Below, in pieces: positions 58,294 through 64,000 of a stretch of DNA of 64,000 nucleotides. The DNA is from a virus. Each line of letters opens with the position of its first letter. Position 1 is the first letter of the stretch. The notes beneath the pieces were generated by a model that did no database searches, had not been told where the DNA came from, and was given only the letters and a program-made list of their open reading frames with translations. A program made the translations under genes and the position numbers. The stretch lies in the IMG/VR virus record IMGVR_UViG_3300046665_000548, positions 310,001 to 374,000 of that record. The stretch is one strand, 5' to 3'.

Positions 58294-59535
58294 TCAGACA
58301 CGCCCTGCGAGACGCAGAATAGTGCCAATTTCGTGCTCAAACTCGACTTCGACCTCGGCTTGAACGCTCTCTACCAGACGAGTTGCCTTGTCACCGGTCA
58401 CAACAGTGGTCGGAGCACGACGCTCTAGTGGCTTTGATTCGCCCAGAACCTTCTTCTCAGGCTGAGCCTTCCTCTTGCCCTCAGAGAGAACAACTGGAAG
58501 GAGCTTATCGAAAGCAGTACGGAGATTGTCCGTCTTGGTGGTCTCCAGCATGCTTTCCATGATCGAACGCTTGTCACCTGAAAGGTTAGACAGTAGTTCG
58601 CCCATGACTTTCGTACGTACTGCGCGATCTTCGGCAAGACGAGACTTACGGGCCGACAATTCGGCAGCCTTTGAGGTCTCTTCGAGCTTCTGCGTCGTTG
58701 CAGCAAGTTCTTGGTCCTTCGACTCCAGGACGTTCTGAAGCTTACGGATTTCTGTACCTTCAGCGAGGTAGCTCGTCATGAACTCTGCTGCGACTGCCTC
58801 AAAGATGCGGCGTCCGAACATGTTCTGGCGATTACGCTCAAGGTCTTCATGAAGCTGAGACATCTCTCGCTTCAGGGTATGATTGATTGCGCCTTCGACT
58901 TTCTTCGCAGCCTCGGACACGAAGCGCTTCTGCGTTTCCGCAAGCTTCTTCTTGCCTTCGGTCACGAGCTTTACGCGCGACTCAACAAGCTGACGGTGAT
59001 CATCGTTGAACTCTTTGAGTTCACGAGATACCTGATTGACAACGAACTCATCGATCTTCTTGATACGGGCAGACTGCTGCTCGATGACTTCGGCCTTGAG
59101 GGATTCGAAGGTTTCATCCAGCTTCTTCTGCTTAACAATGGTCGATGTCTTAGCTTCGTGAAGCGCCTTGACGCTCTTCATAAGCTGTTCGTTGACGAAC
59201 TTCTTTGTGACACTAAGGTGCTCGCGCAGCTTGTCCTTGTAGTGAGCCTTCGCTTCTGTGATAGCAGAAGAAAGGTTTTCACGTGCTTCGGAAAGCTTAG
59301 CAATTTCGGCTGCCTTAGCCTCTTCTGTCGTCTTCACGACATCAGAAAGCATGCGATCCATGGCCTCAACGAGATTTGCCTTATCGTGCTCATAACGAGC
59401 GGCAAACTCTTCACGAACAGACATTTCTGCCTCTTCGCGTGCTTCGGCCACTTTCTTGTCAAATGCTTCCTGAAGAGTAGCTACAAGCTCCTCCGGGAGA
59501 GTGTTTGATCCAAGAATGTTGGCAATGTTTTCCAT
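58294..59535 (-). CDS. gp22: Prohead scaffold protein (gp22-like) (413 aa)
   Basis: Start ATG 59535 (MENIANILGSNTLPEELVA) with GAGGAG upstream. Almost wholly helical and charged with coiled coils throughout, the feature of scaffold cores. An L-P-E site near residue 15 and similar sites later could be cut by the protease. It forms the inner core around which the capsid assembles. Confidence 0.85.
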   Translation of the reverse strand: MENIANILGSNTLPEELVATLQEAFDKKVAEAREEAEMSVREEFAARYEHDKANLVEAMDRMLSDVVKTTEEAKAAEIAKLSEARENLSSAITEAKAHYKDKLREHLSVTKKFVNEQLMKSVKALHEAKTSTIVKQKKLDETFESLKAEVIEQQSARIKKIDEFVVNQVSRELKEFNDDHRQLVESRVKLVTEGKKKLAETQKRFVSEAAKKVEGAINHTLKREMSQLHEDLERNRQNMFGRRIFEAVAAEFMTSYLAEGTEIRKLQNVLESKDQELAATTQKLEETSKAAELSARKSRLAEDRAVRTKVMGELLSNLSGDKRSIMESMLETTKTDNLRTAFDKLLPVVLSEGKRKAQPEKKVLGESKPLERRAPTTVVTGDKATRLVESVQAEVEVEFEHEIGTILRLAGRV

Positions 59536-59554
59536 CAGAAATACTCCTCTGGGG

Positions 59555-60202
59555 TTACGACTTAAGTTTATTGATCCATTCCAGAAGTTCTTTATGTAGA
59601 TACTTCTGGGCTTTTGGATCATTTGATGCTGCACGGGAAAGGTCATCAATGACCGATCCGCGCTTGCCATTTCGGGCCTCGTACACGGGCTTTGGATATG
59701 CGTTCGGCGCAGATGGTCGAGCAACGATATCGACGGTGATGATTTCGAAATCCGAAACCTCGCCTCTCTCGTTCACATTGCCAGAACCACGGCTAGAGAC
59801 GCCGAGTTTGACATTTGCCTCGATCAGAGTGCGGATGATGTTGCCCATCGGTGTCGGCAAGATTTGAAGCTTGCCGTAACCTGCTGCACCATCCATCCAC
59901 ATCTGAGTAATCATGTGCGAAACACGGTCGAGATTAATTGTCAGTTCTTCTGGATGATCGCATTCGCCAAGAACGCTTTCACCCTTTTGAAGAACGGACG
60001 TAACATGATCGACCGCGTTTGAGATTTCGCGAACAGGATAAACCCGCTCGTTGAGATTGCGCACGCCACCCTGGATGAAGATACCCTTCATATAGAGAGG
60101 GCGTTGAGCCCCCTCTTTTGCTGGTTCAGCGGTTTCAACTACGATACCCGCTTGATCAAATGAAAGTCGTTCAGTCAGAAACATGGATGCGCTATTCAAC
60201 AT
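59555..60202 (-). CDS. gp21: Prohead protease (gp21-like) (215 aa)
   Basis: LGECDHPEEL (catalytic His, ~79-83) and GVSSRGSGN (catalytic Ser, ~135), then DIVARPSAPNAYP: the gp21/S78-type prohead protease layout. It cleaves capsid and core proteins at (L/I)-x-E sites during maturation. Its own FLTE|RLSF near residue 8-12 fits self-processing. Lies between the core and scaffold genes, as in T4. Confidence 0.9.
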   Translation of the reverse strand: MLNSASMFLTERLSFDQAGIVVETAEPAKEGAQRPLYMKGIFIQGGVRNLNERVYPVREISNAVDHVTSVLQKGESVLGECDHPEELTINLDRVSHMITQMWMDGAAGYGKLQILPTPMGNIIRTLIEANVKLGVSSRGSGNVNERGEVSDFEIITVDIVARPSAPNAYPKPVYEARNGKRGSVIDDLSRAASNDPKAQKYLHKELLEWINKLKS

Positions 60203-60204
60203 GA

Positions 60205-61296
60205 TTAGCGCTTCGCCAGTGGTGACTTGGTGTTAGCCTCGCCGCCCTTGCCAAAGTCCTTGTTAATGAGTGCGCCCTTGTCACCTTCCTTGGAAACCGT
60301 CGAACGTCCGTCCTCGGCCTTAGTCTTGGTGTTCTTGCGCTTCTTCATGTCCTTCACGGAAGGAGCGGTTTCGCGCTCGAATCCCTTGTGCTCGGACGCC
60401 TTGATCTGAACCGGCTTGCCGTCAGTCTGAGGGTTCGGCTTCTTCTGAAGACCAACAGAGGTGTTGTTCTGCGTGAAAGACTTACCAGCAGCGATTTCCT
60501 TGCCGTCAGTCATGGTGACAGAAACCTTCTCAAGCTCTGCTACGATGGACTCGGTGATGTCATCAAAGTCTTCCTCTTCGAGGTCTTCTTTGTCGTCATC
60601 TTCTTCTTCCTGGCTCTCGCCAAACGGAGACTTGTTGTCTTCGTCGTCAGAAGCATCCATGGTGTCAGCGTCGGCATCGGAGGCCATGTCGGTCTCAGTG
60701 CCTGCGTCGTCGGTCATGTCGTCGTCCATTGAGCCGCCGCCGAAATCGTCGCCGCCGAGGTCGTCAGACATATCGTCTCCGCCCAGGTCATCGCCGCCCA
60801 TTTCGTCATCGCCGCCCATCAGCTTCTCGAACTCAGCCGTCAGAGACGCGAGTTGATCCTTGATGTCAGCTAGGTCGTCGGCAATATCGCCTTCGCCGCC
60901 CATGTCGTCGCCACCGAGGTCGTCTCCGCCCAGGTCATCGCCGCCAACAGACATATCGTCTGCGCCCATGTCGTCACCGACTGGATCATCAAACTCGCCA
61001 TCGCCACTCGGGATGTTGCCTTCGTCGTCAGCGACAGGAGCATCAAATGCTTCGTCGTCGCCCGGAGCCGAACCTTCAGGAGAATCCTCAAGTCCGCTCA
61101 GATCGTCTTCGGTGTAGTAGCTTTCAGATGTAATATTCTCGTCCCAGCCTTCAGTAAGAACAGCGTCCTCACCGTTGCGCAGGGATTCGTGAATCTGGCG
61201 CGCACGTTCCACCATAAACTTGTGGAACAACGCCTGGGCCTGTTCATGCTCTTCGTTGAGCAGATGAACAATTGCCTTTTCAAGAATAGAACGCAT
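60205..61296 (-). CDS. Acidic prohead core protein (363 aa)
   Basis: MRSILEKAIVHLLNE|EHEQAQALFHKFMVERARQIHESLR: a core-protein-type helical start, with an L-N-E site. The middle (~60-245) is an acidic low-complexity run of G-G-D-D-L/M repeats. The C-terminal ~100 residues are lysine-rich. By position and features the counterpart of a T4 internal core protein (gp68 region). GGGAGAG precedes the ATG and a TAAATA lies at 61345. Confidence 0.75.
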   Translation of the reverse strand: MRSILEKAIVHLLNEEHEQAQALFHKFMVERARQIHESLRNGEDAVLTEGWDENITSESYYTEDDLSGLEDSPEGSAPGDDEAFDAPVADDEGNIPSGDGEFDDPVGDDMGADDMSVGGDDLGGDDLGGDDMGGEGDIADDLADIKDQLASLTAEFEKLMGGDDEMGGDDLGGDDMSDDLGGDDFGGGSMDDDMTDDAGTETDMASDADADTMDASDDEDNKSPFGESQEEEDDDKEDLEEEDFDDITESIVAELEKVSVTMTDGKEIAAGKSFTQNNTSVGLQKKPNPQTDGKPVQIKASEHKGFERETAPSVKDMKKRKNTKTKAEDGRSTVSKEGDKGALINKDFGKGGEANTKSPLAKR

Positions 61297-61344
61297 TCAT
61301 TCTCTCCCAATTTCAGGTTGCTCGATGCAAATCGGCATCTGGGG

Positions 61345-61350
61345 TATTTA
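61345..61350 (-). promoter_or_regulatory. Late promoter motif CTAAATACC upstream of core gene
   Basis: Minus strand, about 48 bases before the ATG at 61296. Confidence 0.6.
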
Positions 61351-61396
61351 GTTGGGTGAGAAAATGCGTAGTGTTTAGGATAGGAAAAGAACGATT

Positions 61397-62257
61397 TTAG
61401 ACGTTAGACATCTTCAATAGCTTGCAAATATCTCCGTCGTGGTACATGTCGAACGGGTGTTTGCCGTAAAACTCGTTCTTGAACCAGTAATCATCGTCAT
61501 TGTTGTATGACCACCAGGGAGAAAATCCGAGCACGATGTGAGTTCGGGTATTTTTTGTCGCTAATGTCTCATACACGCCATGAGCTATGTTGGTATCCCA
61601 ACTGTATAGCTTACCAACCTCAAGATGAATCGGAGCGTGACCCTCAAGCTCAAAGACGAACTCTGGAGCAGAAGTCACTGGGATGTTGATTCGAATGTTC
61701 TCAAAAACACGCTCATCCCTGTGCCATTTCTTGTCGATCTTCTCTGGATTGTGATACTTGGCGTGCACTGTCGAGATGCGAGAGCGGACCATCGTGAGGT
61801 TGAAGGTGTCTAGAATATCCTTGAGATATCCTGTTTCCGCGAATGGTGTTCGATGGCGGAAACCGTACGTATCAAAGTAGCTGTTTTTGAATATCTTGTG
61901 GGTCTCGTGTGAATTCCAGAAGAAATTCTGGGCAGAAATCTTCTGTGTACCGAGGGTCGAACGATGCACGTCCAATCCATCCTGATGGTCGGGATTGTAG
62001 ACGAGCGACACGCCAGTATAAGTGACGCCTTCGCCTTGTTGCCTTAGCCAGCCATATTCCCCGAATTGCTTAAAGCCGTCCGACAGGCAATTTTGCAGCG
62101 CCGGATAATCAATCCAGCCTCCGTCAAATTCGATGATGTCTGGATACTTGCGGCCCGGAACGCACGAATCCATGCGTTCAACGAAATCAGTATTGGCTTT
62201 GAGATAGTCTGCTACGGTGTACTTGTCTGGAATGTCTTTGGTGTAGACCTTGAACAT
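61397..62257 (-). CDS. 2OG-Fe(II) oxygenase-like protein in the head operon (286 aa)
   Basis: KKWHRDERVFENIRINIPVTSAPEFVFELEG, then KLYSWDTNIAHGVYETL...RTHIVLGFSPWW: H-x-D, a distal H and an R of the oxygenase fold, similar to those known from cyanophages in the same genome neighbourhood. It sits between the gp67-like gene and the core gene. Substrate unknown. No paralogy obvious beyond the shared fold with 48076. Confidence 0.75.
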   Translation of the reverse strand: MFKVYTKDIPDKYTVADYLKANTDFVERMDSCVPGRKYPDIIEFDGGWIDYPALQNCLSDGFKQFGEYGWLRQQGEGVTYTGVSLVYNPDHQDGLDVHRSTLGTQKISAQNFFWNSHETHKIFKNSYFDTYGFRHRTPFAETGYLKDILDTFNLTMVRSRISTVHAKYHNPEKIDKKWHRDERVFENIRINIPVTSAPEFVFELEGHAPIHLEVGKLYSWDTNIAHGVYETLATKNTRTHIVLGFSPWWSYNNDDDYWFKNEFYGKHPFDMYHDGDICKLLKMSNV

Positions 62258-62266
62258 TATGGTTCC

Positions 62267-62515
62267 TTAGAAGGGCATGCCGCCAGGAGGAGCCCCGCCC
62301 TCGCCCTCAGGGGCACCGTACATAACGGCAAGTAAATCCTGCCGCTTTAGGTTCTCAAGCGTATCGAGCGCTCGCATCTTTTTAAGACGATTCACTTTGC
62401 GCAGCGTAAGTTTTGGCTTACGGGTGTCGCCAAGCGTGCGAGAGGAGATACGATCCCTGGAGGGATCGTAATAAGCGGTGACGAGATCGTCTTGTGCTAG
62501 CTCGAAGAGTTTCAT
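62267..62515 (-). CDS. Small core protein at the gp67 position (82 aa)
   Basis: MKLFELAQDDLVTAYYDPSRDR... with a basic middle (KPKLTLRKVNRLKKMRALDTLENL) and a glycine/proline-rich end. Small and basic, between the portal and protease blocks as T4 gp67 is. Late motif TAAATA is seven bases before the ATG. The assignment rests on position and size. Confidence 0.6.
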   Translation of the reverse strand: MKLFELAQDDLVTAYYDPSRDRISSRTLGDTRKPKLTLRKVNRLKKMRALDTLENLKRQDLLAVMYGAPEGEGGAPPGGMPF

Positions 62516-62522
62516 GATGAAC

Positions 62523-62528
62523 TATTTA
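62523..62528 (-). promoter_or_regulatory. Late promoter motif TAAATA before the gp67-position gene
   Basis: Minus strand AATAAATAG, seven bases before ATG 62515. Confidence 0.5.
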
Positions 62529-64000
62529 TTAGCCCATCGCCGGTCCGCCGCCCGGTGGGGGCGGAGGAGCGGGAGCGCCGCCCGGAGCAGGAGGAGGAGC
62601 ACCACCGGCAGCGGCAGGATCGCCACCCGGATCAGGCATTGCGGTTTCATCCGGCATTCCGAAATCATCCATTCCGCCGCCAGAGCGCATACCAATGGCA
62701 CCCAGATCGGCTGCATTGTCGCTCTCGGCCGGGGTTGTGCCGGACACCTTCTTAAGCTTGGATGCGTTTTCTTCCTTCCATAGCGTTTCGTTCTCAAGCA
62801 ATTCTTCCTCAGTGAGGTTCAAGAAACGCTTGAGTTTGAAGCGCTCGGCCAGCTTCTTGTTCTCCGCGACCATCTGATAAACCGAAGCCTGAGCGGCATC
62901 GAGTTCGATCTGACGATACTTGGTGAAGTTCTGAGGAGGATTGAACTGAAGCTCGTACAGGTTGGAATCAACACTCACGCCGTTTTCACGTACGAAGCGT
63001 TTGAATTCCGCGTCGAATACTGGAGCCAACAGGGACTGCATTCGCATGCAATACTTGTTGAAACGGAACTCCTGGATCAGCGCAGCGCCGAGCTTGCCGT
63101 CGCTATATGCAACGTTGTTGCCGTCATCCTCACCGAGGGACAGATAGCTGGACGGAATACGAAGGCCGCGAGCCATCTTCTTAGTGAAGAAACTCAGATC
63201 GCCAATCTCTCCCAGATTGTCACCGCCAGCAAGCGTCTCAACCTTGGAGCCGCGACCTTCGGCTGATTGCGCGAAGAAATAGTCTTCCATGATGCTGAGC
63301 GGATTGTAGGCCGCGTCGAGAATGGAAGAACCACCACCGGTACGGTTTGGAATGCGGCGCTGATGAATTTCGTTCTTGATCGCCTGGATGTGAGCCTTGG
63401 CGCGAACGGGAGGCATATTTCCGACATCGATGTAGAAAATTCGGCGTTCAGGAGCGCGCTGAACTCGGTAGATGATAATAGCGTCTTCGAGCAATTCTTT
63501 CTGCTTGTACGTCTTGAAGATAGGCTCAAGGATCGAGGCACCGAATGGCCAGTTGATGTCCATGCCGACTGAAAGAGACAAATGCACCATGTGGTCGGCA
63601 TTCACGATCTGAACATCATCGACGCTCTGAGTTTGTCCAGGACGGTTTTGACGCTGATCGATGTGGGCTCCAGCCATCTGGAAGGAACCGCCCGTCACGC
63701 CCGCGCCGGAACGTGAGCCATAGGCATTGCTGCTACCAAGCGGAGTGAGACCGAACTGTGATGTATCGACCTTGTTCGTTGCGAACTTTGCTTGACGGTT
63801 CAGATCGAGACCACGAAGTAGATATTCGTCAGCTACCTTGCCGCGCTCTTCGTCTACTTTCACCATGAGAACAGAGTAGTGATCCACCCATAGCCATTCA
63901 AATGTCTCGGGGTCACGTAAGAAGAAGGCATCTCCGTTCTTGATGCAGGACCTGAACATGTACCAGAGACGTGACTTGAAATCGTTCAAGCGAACCCACT
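62529..64000 (-). CDS. gp20: Portal protein (gp20-like), partial at right edge
   Basis: The frame runs off the window without a stop (a TTG at 63989 is not taken as the start because the frame continues upstream). IIYRVQRAPERRIFYIDVGNMPPVRAKAHI (~170-200), then ...DAAYNPLSIMEDYFFAQSAEGRGSKVETL and SYLSLGEDDGNNVAYSDGKLGAALIQEFRFNKYC: T4-type portal core motifs. The end is G/P/A-rich (PPPPGGGPAMG). Forms the DNA entry vertex and starts head assembly. Confidence 0.9.
   Translation of the reverse strand, partial: WVRLNDFKSRLWYMFRSCIKNGDAFFLRDPETFEWLWVDHYSVLMVKVDEERGKVADEYLLRGLDLNRQAKFATNKVDTSQFGLTPLGSSNAYGSRSGAGVTGGSFQMAGAHIDQRQNRPGQTQSVDDVQIVNADHMVHLSLSVGMDINWPFGASILEPIFKTYKQKELLEDAIIIYRVQRAPERRIFYIDVGNMPPVRAKAHIQAIKNEIHQRRIPNRTGGGSSILDAAYNPLSIMEDYFFAQSAEGRGSKVETLAGGDNLGEIGDLSFFTKKMARGLRIPSSYLSLGEDDGNNVAYSDGKLGAALIQEFRFNKYCMRMQSLLAPVFDAEFKRFVRENGVSVDSNLYELQFNPPQNFTKYRQIELDAAQASVYQMVAENKKLAERFKLKRFLNLTEEELLENETLWKEENASKLKKVSGTTPAESDNAADLGAIGMRSGGGMDDFGMPDETAMPDPGGDPAAAGGAPPPAPGGAPAPPPPPGGGPAMG

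Noticed and set aside
62529-63989. Complete portal gene starting at TTG 63989
   Set aside because: The frame continues upstream to the window edge, and the length seen would be short for a portal; treated as partial.

Overview
The window is part of a large T4-superfamily myovirus genome. The evidence is a head-morphogenesis block on the minus strand at the right end, in T4 order: portal (gp20-like), small core protein (gp67-like position), acidic core protein, prohead protease (gp21-like), scaffold (gp22-like) and major capsid protein (gp23-like). Supporting genes are a gp44-like sliding-clamp loader, a GroES-like co-chaperonin, PhoH and thymidine kinase, and there are many T4-type late promoters (TATAAATA/TAAATA). 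The host is most likely an alphaproteobacterium, probably of the Rhizobiales. This is inferred from two phage-encoded membrane sensors that resemble rhizobial HWE/HisKA_2 histidine kinases, from the membrane protein at 54.3 kb, and from the moderate GC content.

Layout. 1-14.2 kb: virion fibre genes (one running off the left edge), two giant proteins built from ~21-residue repeats, small beta-rich virion proteins, an ADP-ribosyltransferase-like protein and a kinase-like protein. 14.3-22.7 kb: a 2,813-residue protein with SPRY-like domains, a BNR/Asp-box propeller, about 47 repeats of ~22 residues, and a C-terminal domain shared with the other two giants. 22.7-26.4 kb: hypothetical genes and a GIY-YIG (T5orf172-type) gene. 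26.45-27.47 kb: a gene-free stretch of about 1 kb packed with GNRA hairpins, with a promoter, a strong terminator and an embedded tRNA-like element; I read it as a giant ornate RNA of the GOLLD/ROOL kind. 27.5-31 kb: a string of tightly packed small genes. 31.7-37 kb: a three-domain ART-like/adenylate-kinase-like protein, two tRNAs with the same anticodon, a zinc-finger protein, a second kinase-like protein, a nucleotidyltransferase and a third ART-like protein. 37-42.2 kb: two dCache membrane sensors, one with a complete HWE kinase, surrounding a papain-like protease, a bactofilin-like repeat protein and a small-motif family member, followed by a second structured non-coding region. 42.3-49.7 kb: glycosyltransferase, early-promoter operons of unknown genes, and an oxygenase. 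49.7-56.9 kb: a third structured RNA, GroES, clamp loader, HAD phosphatase, tdk, membrane genes, phoH and an SGNH hydrolase. 57-64 kb: the capsid block.

How the parts fit together. Two promoter classes are visible. One is a host-type early promoter, TTGACN-16 bp-TAGNNT preceded by GG, seen four times. The other is the T4-type late motif. In a dozen genes the late motif lies only 4-7 nt before the ATG with no Shine-Dalgarno, which predicts leaderless late mRNAs. Several of these genes (the ART-like and kinase-like proteins) begin with a short peptide ending in [L/I]-x-E, the same kind of site as the predicted prohead-protease cleavage site in this phage's own capsid protein (LNE|A). They are therefore candidates for effectors packaged in the head and injected, as T4 Alt is. 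This is the strongest candidate undescribed system here, alongside the giant RNA and the phage-borne sensor kinases.
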